A DNA stretch of 64,000 nucleotides from Paraburkholderia sp041321145 (GCF_041321145.1 NZ_JBGGWA010000006.1:1-64000); one strand, 5' to 3'; positions 34,331-43,381 are shown, numbered from the stretch's first letter. Notes: generated by a model not told the origin, from the letters alone. Numbers and translations are program-made.

Positions 34331-35716
34331 TTAGGACAGGGCATGCACCGGCTTACGCTTCCAACCATGGTTCAGTACAGCGGTCACCGCGATATTGATC
34401 ACGAGACACAGCAAGCCCAGGTTGAATCCACCGAGATCGACATGAAGAATGTAAAGGATGATCGCGAGTATCTGGCCGGTCAGAATACCCGTTGCAACGG
34501 CAGCCGGTCTGACCCGAAGCGAAAACAGAATGATCATCACGCCCGGGAAGAACTGGGTCACGCCGTAGTACGCGGTATTGATCAGCGTGAGCATCAGATT
34601 CGGTGTCAGCAACGTCATCACGATCGAGGCCAGCAGGTAGACCACGATCACCGTTTTCGCACTGGCTTTCTGCTTGCTCTCGGGCATCTTCGGCAACAGA
34701 TTGCGCGTCACGATCGGACCGATGGCGAGGCAGATTCCCGTCAGCACCAACAGACCAGACAGCGAGGCGCCGGCCGCGACCAGACCCAGCAACCAGCCCG
34801 GCAGCAGCCGGATCGCCGCCGCGAAGAACGCTTCATTCGGCGACCCAAGGTGCAGGTTCTGACTGATCGCGTAGTACGAAGCAAGGACCAGAAACGGATA
34901 CATCAGCATGTACAGCGGCATGGCGATCTGGGTGCGCCGGATCGTGTTCGGACTGGCGGCCGTGAAGAAAACCTGCACGGCGAACGGCATCACGTAGAAC
35001 CCTAACGACTGGAACAGCATGGTGCTCATCGAAAACGTCAGTTGACTGGCATTCATGCTATTGCTGACGTGCAGGCTCGCGGCGTGAAAAACTTCCGTGA
35101 CGCCGGATTCCCACGAGACCGCGAGCCCGGTGATCACAATCGCCAGGACCATCAGCACGTCCTTCAGGATCGCAATGTACGCCGACGCCCGCACCCCCGA
35201 AATGGCGATGTACGTGAATGCCAGCGCCGCGGAGATCAGAATCAGATAGAGCGGCTGGAAATTCCAGCCGAGGCCCTTGAAGGCGGCGACGAGCCCCGTG
35301 AATTGCAACTCCCCCCAAGGCAGCAGAAACAGGATCGCCGAGCCGGCGACGATCACCTCCAGCGGGCGGCTGCCGTAATGGCCTTTGAACAGATCGGGCA
35401 GCGTAATGGCGTTGTAGCGTTTGCCGGCCTCCCAGATTTTCGGCCCGATGAAATAGCCGACCGGATACGCCAGCAGGATATATCCCAGGAACCAGACCCC
35501 ATAAGTCGGCCCCTTGGCATAGATGCCGCCTGGAAAGCCGACCATCGTGCCAATACTGTAGATTTCGCCCGCAGCGAGGAAAAAGACCAGATACGCGCCA
35601 AACTGCCGGGACGCGACGAAGAAGTCATGAACGCTTTGCGTCCCATGCCCCTTTTTGGACCGTATCGCCAGATACAGCGAGAAGAGAATAAAACCGAGAA
35701 AGACAACGGTGGACAT
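34331..35716 (-). CDS. sodium:solute symporter (SSS family)
   Basis: 461 residues with about 13 membrane helices. The SSS signature area includes FFVASRQFGAYLVFFLAAGEIYS, GYFIGPKIWEAGKRYNAITL and GVRASAYIAILKDVLMVLAI; the C-terminal half has QSLGFYVMPFAVQVFFTAAS. AGGAGAGCC precedes the ATG. It follows the DUF3311 gene by 18 bases, a standard pairing in which the small membrane protein accompanies a PanF-like symporter. It probably imports the substrate of the downstream amidohydrolase. Confidence 0.87.
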   Translation of the reverse strand: MSTVVFLGFILFSLYLAIRSKKGHGTQSVHDFFVASRQFGAYLVFFLAAGEIYSIGTMVGFPGGIYAKGPTYGVWFLGYILLAYPVGYFIGPKIWEAGKRYNAITLPDLFKGHYGSRPLEVIVAGSAILFLLPWGELQFTGLVAAFKGLGWNFQPLYLILISAALAFTYIAISGVRASAYIAILKDVLMVLAIVITGLAVSWESGVTEVFHAASLHVSNSMNASQLTFSMSTMLFQSLGFYVMPFAVQVFFTAASPNTIRRTQIAMPLYMLMYPFLVLASYYAISQNLHLGSPNEAFFAAAIRLLPGWLLGLVAAGASLSGLLVLTGICLAIGPIVTRNLLPKMPESKQKASAKTVIVVYLLASIVMTLLTPNLMLTLINTAYYGVTQFFPGVMIILFSLRVRPAAVATGILTGQILAIILYILHVDLGGFNLGLLCLVINIAVTAVLNHGWKRKPVHALS

Positions 35717-35734
35717 CCTGGCTCTCCTGCTGCT

Positions 35735-35944
35735 TCAGTGGGTTTGCGGATCTGCATCGTCCGCGCGGCGATCGAACAGACGCCAGCACACCTGCAGGCA
35801 GAGCGACGTCAGGACAAACCACGCGAAAATCCACGCATAGATGAACGGCACGCCCAGCACGAATTTGTCGACTGAAGCGACCCAGGGCAGCAGGCCTATC
35901 ACGCCGATATAGGGGATGCCGATCCCAATCAAGAGCTTGAGCAT
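35735..35944 (-). CDS. DUF3311 small membrane protein
   Basis: 69 residues from ATG 35944, which has GGAGACTCC immediately upstream; the longer frame to 35995 lacks a site. Two hydrophobic helices are seen (LLIGIGIPYIGVIGLLPWV and FIYAWIFAWFVLTSLCLQVC), with the DUF3311 pattern of a proline-rich turn and FxxG(V/L)PFIYxW. These proteins are encoded directly before SSS symporters and are presumed accessory subunits. Confidence 0.8.
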   Translation of the reverse strand: MLKLLIGIGIPYIGVIGLLPWVASVDKFVLGVPFIYAWIFAWFVLTSLCLQVCWRLFDRRADDADPQTH

Positions 35945-36332
35945 GGAGTCTCCGTCTGTTTTAGTGATCGATGAAATCATGGCCGCGGAATCCATCTGCC
36001 ATTGAAAGACCGGACCGGGTGGTAGCCGTCCGCTGCGAGCGGATGTGGCACGACGGCCATAGCAGACAATTTGAGTATCGGTGGCCGAAAATGCACCTGA
36101 CTAGTACCAGCGAACATAAATCGCCTGGTCCACATGAGGGACCCTGAGCGGGCATTGCACCCGCTTGCGCGAACGTGGCACGGTCGTCGTTCGTTCGACA
36201 TAACCGGAGCCTCGAAGGTCAAATCCTTTGCTGCGTTTCACGCACCGCGACAGGCGCCGGCCGGAGACTCGCCTGCTTGACTCTGCGCAGATACGAAGGT
36301 AACCTACAAAGGTAACCTTCACATCTGCCGGT
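35945..36332. other. 388-base divergent intergenic region
   Basis: No convincing reading frame. It should hold the promoter of the DUF3311-SSS-amidohydrolase-GTPase operon leftward and that of the MarR gene rightward. A small hairpin TCCGC-N5-GCGGA is near 36030, and two AGGTAACCT repeats occur at the right end. Confidence 0.6.
36296..36319. promoter_or_regulatory. two AAGGTAACCT repeats before the MarR gene, candidate operator
   Basis: AAGGTAACCT at 36296-36305 and AAGGTAACCTT at 36309-36319 are near-palindromes (AGGT-A-ACCT) spaced 13 bp apart and end 13 bp before the start codon. The position favours direct autorepression by the MarR protein. Confidence 0.55.
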
Positions 36333-36800
36333 ATGCCCAGCAACGACACTCAGCCCACCCGCCCGCCATCCGATCCCGACGCCTTGCACGCAACGGCGGA
36401 AAATCTGCGAGTACTGGTTGGCAAACTGCGCCGCCGGTTGCGCGAAGAGGCGCATGTCGGCGATTTCACGCCGTCGCAGGTGCAAGTTCTCAGCCTGTTG
36501 GAACGTGAAGGTCCGGCAACGGTTACCACGCTCGCGCGCATCCAGGGCATGCGTCCGCAATCCATGGGCGAAACGCTTTCGGTTCTGAAAGCCGCCGGAC
36601 TCGTGAGCGGCGCACCGGATCCGAACGACGGGCGGCAAACCGTTCTCTCCCTCACACCCGCCTTCCGCAAGAAGATCAAGGCGAGCCGCGCGGCGCGCGA
36701 AGACTGGCTATTCCGCACAATCCAAACCCGCTTCTCGGCCGCCGAACAGCAACAACTCGCGACAGGCGTCGAATTGCTCAAACGTCTCATCGAGGCGTAA
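36333..36800 (+). CDS. MarR-family transcriptional regulator
   Basis: 155 residues. The winged helix spans about 45-110: FTPSQVQVLSLLEREGPATV, recognition helix MRPQSMGETLSVLKAAGLVS, wing DPNDGRQTVLSLT. It heads a three-gene plus-strand unit with an isochorismatase-like hydrolase and an MFS exporter, a layout common for MarR repressors that control detoxification. The repeats at 36296-36319 are its probable operator. The ligand is unknown. Confidence 0.85.
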   Translation: MPSNDTQPTRPPSDPDALHATAENLRVLVGKLRRRLREEAHVGDFTPSQVQVLSLLEREGPATVTTLARIQGMRPQSMGETLSVLKAAGLVSGAPDPNDGRQTVLSLTPAFRKKIKASRAAREDWLFRTIQTRFSAAEQQQLATGVELLKRLIEA

Positions 36801-36816
36801 GTCCCCGGAGAACAGC

Positions 36817-37380
36817 ATGGCACTCACCACACTCGATGCAAAGACCGCACTGATCGTGATCGATTTGCAAAAGGGCATCATCGCGCTACCCACCGCCCAC
36901 CCCACCGGCGAGATTGTGAAACGCTCCGCCTCGCTGGCCGATGCGTTTCGCCGTCACGGGTTGCCCGTGGTTCTCGTCAACGTCACGGCGGGCGCACCGG
37001 GCCGCGCGGAGCAGTCGCGCAACACCGGCGACTTCCCCGCTGGCTTTGCCGACCTGGTTCCCGAACTGAATCACCAGCCGTCGGATCATCTGGTGACCAA
37101 GCGCACCTGGGGTGCGTTCACCAACACGGATCTTGAAGCGTATCTGCGCAAGCAAGGCGTCACGCAAGTGGTGCTCGTCGGCGTGGCCACCAGCATCGGC
37201 GTCGAGTCCACCGCGCGTTTCGCACACGAACTCGGCTTCAACGTCAGCCTCGCGGTCGACGCGATGACCGACATGAACCCCGACGCTCACACCAACAGCA
37301 TCGCGCGAATCTTCCCGCGCCTTGGCGAAACCGGCACAACGCAGGACGTCCTCGATCTGCTCGAGAAGTCGCGCGCATGA
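36817..37380 (+). CDS. isochorismatase-fold hydrolase lacking the catalytic cysteine
   Basis: 187 residues of the cysteine-hydrolase/isochorismatase superfamily. Asp16 (ALIVIDLQKG) and Lys95 (LVTKRTWGAF) are in place, but the nucleophile position in VGVATSIGVESTAR is Gly128 instead of Cys. True isochorismatases such as PhzD and EntB also lack the cysteine, so hydrolysis of a vinyl ether, or a non-amidase role, is more likely than nicotinamidase activity. CCGGAGAACAGC precedes the ATG, 16 bases after marR. Confidence 0.8.
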   Translation: MALTTLDAKTALIVIDLQKGIIALPTAHPTGEIVKRSASLADAFRRHGLPVVLVNVTAGAPGRAEQSRNTGDFPAGFADLVPELNHQPSDHLVTKRTWGAFTNTDLEAYLRKQGVTQVVLVGVATSIGVESTARFAHELGFNVSLAVDAMTDMNPDAHTNSIARIFPRLGETGTTQDVLDLLEKSRA

Positions 37381-37432
37381 GCATTCGTTTGAACCTGTGC
37401 CCGGCGCGGATCGTCCACACGGAGATGTCCCG

Positions 37433-38773
37433 GTGAGTGGCACGTTCCGTTCGCTGCGCACGTTCAACTATCGGGTCTGGGCCGGCGGCGCCATCGTCTC
37501 CAATGTCGGTACATGGATGCAGCGCACAGCGCAGGACTGGCTCGTGCTGACGGAACTCACGCATCACAATGCAACGTCCGTCGGCATTGTGATGTCGCTG
37601 CAGTTCGGGCCGCAAATGCTTCTATTGCCCCTCACCGGCTATGCAGCCGACCATTTCGACCGCCGCAAGCTGCTGTTCGCCACCCAGGCGGCGATGGGCA
37701 CGCTGGCACTGGGTCTCGGGATTCTCACCGTTGCCGGCCTCGTGCAGTTATGGCAGGTCTATGTCTTTGCAGGGTTGCTCGGTTGCGTCACCGCCTTCGA
37801 TTCACCGGCGCGTCAGGCCTTTGTCTCCGATCTGGTCGGAGAAGCCGATCTATCGAACGCGGTCGCGCTGAACTCCACCTCGTTCAACGCGGCGCGCATG
37901 ATCGGGCCGGCGGTCGCGGGTCTGCTGATCGCCTCGGTGGGCACCGGCTGGGTGTTTCTGATCAACGCGCTCTCGTTTGTCGCCGTGCTCGGTTCACTGC
38001 GTATGCTGCGTACCAGTGAACTGAATCTGAAGCCCCGCGCGATACACACGCGCGGCAGCTTCGCGGAAGGGTTCAAGTATGTGTGGAAGCGTCCCGATCT
38101 GAAGGCCGCGCTGTTGATGCTGTTTCTGATCGGCACGTTCGGGCTGAATTTCCCGATCTTCATTTCGACCATGTCGGTCACTGCGTTTCATGCGGGCGCC
38201 AGTCAATACGGGGTGTTGAGTTCGACCATGGCGATCGGCTCGGTCACCGGTGCGCTGCTCGCCGCCCGCAGAGCGAAGCCTCGCATGGCGATTCTGCTCG
38301 GCGCGGCGGCGGTTTTCGGCGTGGGCTGCACGATCGCCGCGGTGATGCCGAACTATGTGCTGTTCGGCATCGCACTCGTTGTGATCGGCATGTCGACGCA
38401 GACGTTCACCACCTCGACGAACAGCCTCGTGCAGCTCTCCACCGAACCGGCCATGCGAGGCCGTGTGATCGCGATCCTGCTGGCCATCGCGTTGGGCGGC
38501 ACGCCGCTCGGCGCACCGGTGGTGGGCTGGGTCGCGGATCGGTTCGGTCCGCGTTGGGCGCTCGGCGTCGGCGCCGCATCGGGCTTTGCCGCGGCGATTG
38601 TCGGCTTGATCTATCTGGTGAAGTATCGTCAGTTGCGCGTGTATGTCGAGGCGGGCAGGTTGCGCTATAGCATCGACGACCCACGCCAGGCGCCCCCTTA
38701 CGTCAGCCCGGCGACTGCGGTGCAGAATGCCGTGTTGAGCGAAGCGGAAGAGGATTCCTCCGCTGGCGTTTGA
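37433..38773 (+). CDS. MFS exporter of the DHA3/EntS-like group
   Basis: 446 residues starting at GTG 37433 with GGAG 9 bases upstream; the open frame further upstream overlaps the hydrolase and is not supported. Twelve membrane helices; the domain begins LRTFNYRVWAGGAIVSNVGT and includes MQRTAQDWLVL, ALNSTSFNAARMIGPAVAG and TNSLVQLSTEPAMRGRVIAI, a block shared by EntS-like and macrolide-type exporters. Likely drug or siderophore efflux under MarR control. A bidirectional terminator follows. Confidence 0.85.
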   Translation: MSGTFRSLRTFNYRVWAGGAIVSNVGTWMQRTAQDWLVLTELTHHNATSVGIVMSLQFGPQMLLLPLTGYAADHFDRRKLLFATQAAMGTLALGLGILTVAGLVQLWQVYVFAGLLGCVTAFDSPARQAFVSDLVGEADLSNAVALNSTSFNAARMIGPAVAGLLIASVGTGWVFLINALSFVAVLGSLRMLRTSELNLKPRAIHTRGSFAEGFKYVWKRPDLKAALLMLFLIGTFGLNFPIFISTMSVTAFHAGASQYGVLSSTMAIGSVTGALLAARRAKPRMAILLGAAAVFGVGCTIAAVMPNYVLFGIALVVIGMSTQTFTTSTNSLVQLSTEPAMRGRVIAILLAIALGGTPLGAPVVGWVADRFGPRWALGVGAASGFAAAIVGLIYLVKYRQLRVYVEAGRLRYSIDDPRQAPPYVSPATAVQNAVLSEAEEDSSAGV

Positions 38774-38864
38774 GGGCCGCCGCGCGACAGGCAGCGGCCG
38801 ACGCATCAGAACGAATGCGCAATCGCAACCCGCGCCACCCTCTAATGCGAATTCGACGGCCGTT

Positions 38865-38900
38865 AAAAAAGCCGCGCCTGAAATTCAGGCGCGGCTTTTT
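38865..38900. terminator. bidirectional rho-independent terminator
   Basis: AAAAAGCCGCGCCTGAA (38866-38882) pairs with TTCAGGCGCGGCTTTTT (38884-38900), with A-tract and T-tract on either side. It serves both the MFS gene from the left and mmsA from the right. Confidence 0.92.
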
Positions 38901-38925
38901 CATTACGGCAATGCTGCTTTGTTAA

Positions 38926-40449
38926 TTACTTCGCGACCGGCATCGTAAACTCGGCGCCCTTCGCGATGCTATCCGGCCAACGCTGCATGATGCTCTTGTA
39001 GCGCGTATAGAAACGCACGCCTTCTTCGCCATACGCATGGTGATCGCCGAACAGCGAACGCTTCCAGCCGCCGAACGAATGCCATGCCATCGGCACCGGA
39101 ATCGGCACATTGATGCCCACCATGCCCACCTGAATCTGCCGGCCGAACGCACGCGCCACACCACCATCGGACGTGAAAAGCGACACGCCGTTGCCGAACT
39201 CGTGCGCGTTGATCAGCTCGACCGCGCTCGCGAAATCGGGCACTCGCACCACCGCCAGCACCGGGCCGAAGATTTCTTCCTTGTAAATCTTCATCTCCGT
39301 GCCGACCTGATCGAACAGCGTGCCGCCGATGAAGAAACCGTCTTCACGCGCCACCGGATGCACGCGGCCGTCGACGATCAGCTTCGCGCCTTCCGCCTCG
39401 CCCGACGCGATATAACCGGCCACCTTGGCCTTATGTTCGGCCGTAACCAACGGACCCATTTCGGCGTCGAGGTGCTCGCCGTTCTTGATCACCAGCGACT
39501 TGACACGCGGCACCAGCTTTTCAATCAACTGATCGGCAACATGACCCACTGCCACCGCGACCGAGATCGCCATGCAGCGCTCGCCTGCCGAGCCGTAAGC
39601 GGCGCCGATCAATGCATCCACGGCCAGGTCCAGATTGGCGTCCGGCATCACCACGAGATGATTCTTCGCGCCGCCGAGGGCCTGCACGCGCTTGCCGCGC
39701 TTCGACGCTTCCGTATAGATATATTCGGCGATCGGCGTGGAACCGACAAACGAAAGCGCCGCGACGTCCGGGTGCTCGATCAGCGCATCCACGGCCACCT
39801 TGTCGCCGTTCACGACGTTGAATACGCCATCGGGCAAACCGGCTTCCTTCAGCAGTTCAGCAATCCGCAGCGCCGTCGACGGGTCTCGCTCCGACGGCTT
39901 CAGCACGAACGTGTTGCCGCACGCGATCGCCACCGGGAACATCCACATCGGCACCATCACGGGGAAATTGAACGGCGTGATACCCGCGACCACACCCAGC
40001 GCCTGACGCAGATTCCAGTTGTCGATACCGCCGCCGATCTGGTCGGTGAAATCGGTCTTGAGCAGGTTCGGAATGCCGCATGCGAACTCGACCACTTCGA
40101 TGCCGCGCACCACTTCGCCTTGCGCGTCAGTAAACACCTTGCCGTGTTCGCGCGTGATCAGCATGGCGAGTTCGTCGTGATGCTTGTTCAGCAGTTCTTT
40201 GAACTTGAACAGAACGCGCGCACGCTTGAGCGGCGCGGTTTCGCTCCAGGCGGGAAAGGCGGCCTTCGCAGCCTTGACCGCGGCGTCCACTTCCTCGACC
40301 GAAGCCAAAGCGACCGAGCCGGTCACCTGACCGGTGGCGGGATTGAACACGTCCTTGAAGCGGCCGCTGCCCGGCGCAGCCGGCGCACCGCCAATGTAAT
40401 GACCCAACTGCTGCACCGACAGCTTCGCTTGTTCGTTGACTGCATTCAT
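38926..40449 (-). CDS. mmsA: CoA-acylating methylmalonate-semialdehyde dehydrogenase
   Basis: 507 residues. It converts methylmalonate semialdehyde (valine) or malonate semialdehyde to propionyl-CoA or acetyl-CoA with NAD+ and CoA. It shows the MmsA features GVVAGITPFNFPVMVPMWMF, LGGAKNHLVVMPDANLD (no catalytic Glu at this position, typical of the family), the catalytic cysteine in GSAGERCMAISVAV, and the end block AFGRQIQVGMVGINVPIPVP. GAGGTAACGAA precedes the ATG at 40449. It is monocistronic; the usual partners (mmsB, acyl-CoA dehydrogenase) are not adjacent. Confidence 0.92.
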   Translation of the reverse strand: MNAVNEQAKLSVQQLGHYIGGAPAAPGSGRFKDVFNPATGQVTGSVALASVEEVDAAVKAAKAAFPAWSETAPLKRARVLFKFKELLNKHHDELAMLITREHGKVFTDAQGEVVRGIEVVEFACGIPNLLKTDFTDQIGGGIDNWNLRQALGVVAGITPFNFPVMVPMWMFPVAIACGNTFVLKPSERDPSTALRIAELLKEAGLPDGVFNVVNGDKVAVDALIEHPDVAALSFVGSTPIAEYIYTEASKRGKRVQALGGAKNHLVVMPDANLDLAVDALIGAAYGSAGERCMAISVAVAVGHVADQLIEKLVPRVKSLVIKNGEHLDAEMGPLVTAEHKAKVAGYIASGEAEGAKLIVDGRVHPVAREDGFFIGGTLFDQVGTEMKIYKEEIFGPVLAVVRVPDFASAVELINAHEFGNGVSLFTSDGGVARAFGRQIQVGMVGINVPIPVPMAWHSFGGWKRSLFGDHHAYGEEGVRFYTRYKSIMQRWPDSIAKGAEFTMPVAK

Positions 40450-40707
40450 TTCGTTACCTCGTGTTCGGGATAGGCTGTAAGGAATGACCACCGGGCCGTC
40501 AGCAAAAAAGATCAGGCTACGTCGCGCAGCACGCGAGCAATATTTCGCCGGGCGGGTTACCGCTCATGGGCAGGCTCCATCAAGACCTGCCAACTGTATC
40601 GACGGCGCCGGTCATATTCCCTATACAGCACAATAAAACCGCGCCTCACTGTATTGTTTTTCGCGTGGCAACTGTACTGGGACGTTATCGGTGCGTGCGT
40701 AGCGCGC

Positions 40708-41847
40708 TCAGCGCCATTGCTCAGTCAATTCGTTGGCCAGCACCATCTTCTCGCGGACCAGCTCGATGAAGCCGCTGTCCGCTCCGTTTTGCGCCTTGAG
40801 GAATTTCAGCGCAGCGGAATGAACGGTTCGCATTGACCGACCGTCGATCCCGGCCATGCGCGCGGCGCTGCGCCGCGTCTCCTCGACCAGATCGCGCGCG
40901 CTGCTGAAGTCAGGCGACAATCCGCACTGCGCGTGGAAATCGGCACGCAATCCGGTCGCATATTCGCGCGACTGTCCCAACCGGTCGATGTCGATCAGCA
41001 GATCGACGCCCTCCGCCATACGTACCGCGCAGAGAATCCACAACGCGATGAACGCCCGGTATGCGTTGTTGCCTTCCGCCGTGCGCGCATAGTGTTCGCA
41101 CGCCATGGCATAGGCGTCATCCGAAGCGGGCGTCACGGGCGGCAAGCTCACGCCGCAAATTTCGATGGCTTGTCTGACCAAAGGCTCCGACTGATTCAGA
41201 CCCAGCACGCGAAACGGCGCAGCCACGAAGAACGGATTGCTCCATTGCTGATTGAGCAACCACCCCGAGGCAAACTGCGATGCGGGATTTCGCAGCACGG
41301 CCGCGTGCATGGCTTGCGGGAATGCGCTCCTGAGCCACGGCAGCCGGCCCGACGAACGGCAAAACTTGAACACCGGCACCCTGCCTTGCTCCGCGGCGCG
41401 CTCGCACAGATTGCGCAAATAGGCTTGCAATGCGGGGAATTCCGCGTCGGGTGCGGTTGAGAAACGATCGGTCCCGAAGCGCTTCCGGTATCCGGCGACG
41501 CCGCGCGCACCCTCCTGCAGAAACAGCCGGTACTCTTCGAAATACGGCGCGGCGAGGGGCGGGTGTCCCGAGGTGAGCGTGGGACGGGACGCGGAAACAT
41601 CGGCCAGGCTCAGATCGGCGAGCACGTTGCTGAACGGTTCGTAGAATCCGGTCACGGAATCGAGTGCCCGCAGACGCGACCAGATCCACGTTCCCGCGCT
41701 GCGCCAGCCTGTGTGCAGAAATATGCCCTGTTTCAGGGCACTTTGCCGCGCGGTATCGTCCGGCTGGCGAGCCGGTTCGTTCGACATACGGGTCAGCGGA
41801 TCAGCGGCGCTTGACGGGCCGCTCGACGGTTCATGTGACAACGGCAT
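40708..41847 (-). CDS. putative sulfotransferase-like protein
   Basis: 379 residues. A phosphosulfate-binding-type loop is visible as HTGWRSAGTWIWSRLR (45-60), similar to the PRSGTT loop of sulfotransferases, and AVLRNPASQFAS (183-194) fits the 3'-phosphate motif. The remainder is helical and I do not recognise it. The N-terminal 40 residues are polar and may not be translated; Met21 is an alternative start. If active, it would transfer sulfate from PAPS to a sugar, lipid or protein. It lies downstream of a sulfatase-FGE-porin operon on the same strand but 309 bases away, so a link is only a suggestion. Confidence 0.55.
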   Translation of the reverse strand: MPLSHEPSSGPSSAADPLTRMSNEPARQPDDTARQSALKQGIFLHTGWRSAGTWIWSRLRALDSVTGFYEPFSNVLADLSLADVSASRPTLTSGHPPLAAPYFEEYRLFLQEGARGVAGYRKRFGTDRFSTAPDAEFPALQAYLRNLCERAAEQGRVPVFKFCRSSGRLPWLRSAFPQAMHAAVLRNPASQFASGWLLNQQWSNPFFVAAPFRVLGLNQSEPLVRQAIEICGVSLPPVTPASDDAYAMACEHYARTAEGNNAYRAFIALWILCAVRMAEGVDLLIDIDRLGQSREYATGLRADFHAQCGLSPDFSSARDLVEETRRSAARMAGIDGRSMRTVHSAALKFLKAQNGADSGFIELVREKMVLANELTEQWR

Positions 41848-42156
41848 TGGGCATCTCTTCTAACGGACTCATGGAAGCGACCACGACTCGATGAACGGCG
41901 GGCACGGGTTGCCCCCATTCTGCTCAAGCGCACATTTTAGCGGGTCCCGCTATCGACTTCGCAACACAAGTATCGCCAGATTCAGGCCGCTGCCGCCGTG
42001 GAGAAGATGAAGTTTGAAACTTCGTGAATCGAATCGGGAATGGCACGTTCCTTCAAACTGAATCTTTGAATTCGTGCGCGGATCGCGCGCAGGTGCGCGC
42101 GGCATCACGGTCTCAAGCTTGAAGCGACGTTTTCAGGGTGGGTCAGCGGCCGGCGG
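41848..42156. other. 309-base gap between porin and sulfotransferase-like gene
   Basis: No gene seen. It contains the 15-bp perfect palindrome GAAGTTTGAAACTTC at 42009-42023 and a TTCAAACTGAATCTTTGAA stretch near 42053. Either could be regulatory for the leftward gene; there is no T-run to make a clear terminator. Confidence 0.55.
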
Positions 42157-43326
42157 TCAAAACTGATGCTGAATCCCCGTCGTCACCACCAGTTGCCGGC
42201 GCGTACTCGACGGCGACACCCCGTTGATTTGCGCCACCGCATGACGCCCCTGTTGCGCGACGCCGATCAGATAGAGCGTGGTGCGCTTCGACAACGCGTA
42301 CTCCGTGCCGAGATTGATCTGATCCCAGCCCGGCTCCGCGTCTCCCGTGCCGCTGCCTGAGTAGCGTCCATTGGTGCGGATGTAGGCCACGCCCGTTTCC
42401 CACGCCGGTGTGATCTGCCACGTCAGGTTCGCCTCGTAGTTATCGAGCGTCAACGCGGTTGAGTCCAGATAGCGGTACTGCGTTTTCGAATACATGCCGC
42501 CCAGGGTGAGCGCGCCGAAGAATTGGTACGAGGCCCCCGCGAGCCAGATACGCTGCCGTTTCACCCCTGCCGTGCTGGCGATGCTGGTCGAAAATGTATT
42601 CTCGTAGTCGTCGTACACGCCGGCACCGGGCGCGCCCAATGCGCCGGCAGGCTGTGCGTCGGGCCGGTCAGCTTGCAGAAAGCCGAGGCCCGCCGCGAAC
42701 GGTCCGCGTGCATAAGCCGCGCCGGCGCTTATCAGGCGATTGTTCGCAAAGCCCGACGAGCCGTCGGCGGCCGCTGCCTGATTGCTGAAAGCATAGGTCG
42801 CGCCAAAGCTCAGTCCGGCGAATTGCGGACTCGCGTACTTGACGGCGTTGCTGACCTTGAAGCTCGCGTTGGTGTTATCCGCATCACCGACATGAGCGCC
42901 GATGTAGCCGGCCCATGTTTCGTTGGTCGCGAAGCCCGAAACCGTGTCGATGGTCGTGTCCCATTGCCGGCCCACCGTTACCGTGCCGAAGCGGTTATCG
43001 GCAAGACCCACGTATGCGACGTTGAACGCCCGCCCGGTGCCGTGCCCATTCTGCACGTTGAACGGACTCATCAAGCGGAAGATTGCCTGCGATCCGCCGC
43101 CCAGGTCTTCGCTGCCGGTCATGATCCAGCGGGACGCCGCCAATTGCCCGCTGGTGGTCATCCAATCGGAATGGCCACCGCTATTGTTCGCGTACAACAC
43201 GCCGGCATCGATAATGCCGCTCAGTGTCACACGGCTTTGTGCATGGGCTGCCAACGGGACGCAGCACAACAGCGAGCAGGACGCAGCGACGAGCGTCGCC
43301 CTCACGGCTTTTTCTCGTGATTTCAA
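42157..43326 (-). CDS. Gram-negative general porin (OmpC-like, 16-stranded)
   Basis: 389 residues. The signal peptide is VRATLVAASCSLLCCVPLAAHA, followed by the porin start SRVTLSGIIDAGVLY. Family repeats include GSEDLGGGSQAIFRLMSPFN, ADNRFGTVTVGRQWDT, and the terminal aromatic QHQF needed for outer-membrane insertion. The start appears to be TTG at 43326 with GGAGAG 4 bases upstream, and no ATG or GTG gives a better fit. It closes a permease-sulfatase-FGE-porin series, suggesting that it admits sulfated substrates, though Burkholderia porins are usually rather unspecific. Confidence 0.88.
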   Translation of the reverse strand: MKSREKAVRATLVAASCSLLCCVPLAAHAQSRVTLSGIIDAGVLYANNSGGHSDWMTTSGQLAASRWIMTGSEDLGGGSQAIFRLMSPFNVQNGHGTGRAFNVAYVGLADNRFGTVTVGRQWDTTIDTVSGFATNETWAGYIGAHVGDADNTNASFKVSNAVKYASPQFAGLSFGATYAFSNQAAAADGSSGFANNRLISAGAAYARGPFAAGLGFLQADRPDAQPAGALGAPGAGVYDDYENTFSTSIASTAGVKRQRIWLAGASYQFFGALTLGGMYSKTQYRYLDSTALTLDNYEANLTWQITPAWETGVAYIRTNGRYSGSGTGDAEPGWDQINLGTEYALSKRTTLYLIGVAQQGRHAVAQINGVSPSSTRRQLVVTTGIQHQF

Positions 43327-43381
43327 AGTACTCTCCAGATCCAGGGTAGGTTTTTTTCTGACGGCGTTAAAGCGAATGCGC

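Noticed and set aside
39037..40473. 478-residue plus-strand frame opposite mmsA
   Set aside because: His/Arg-rich shadow of the reverse-strand codons of mmsA.
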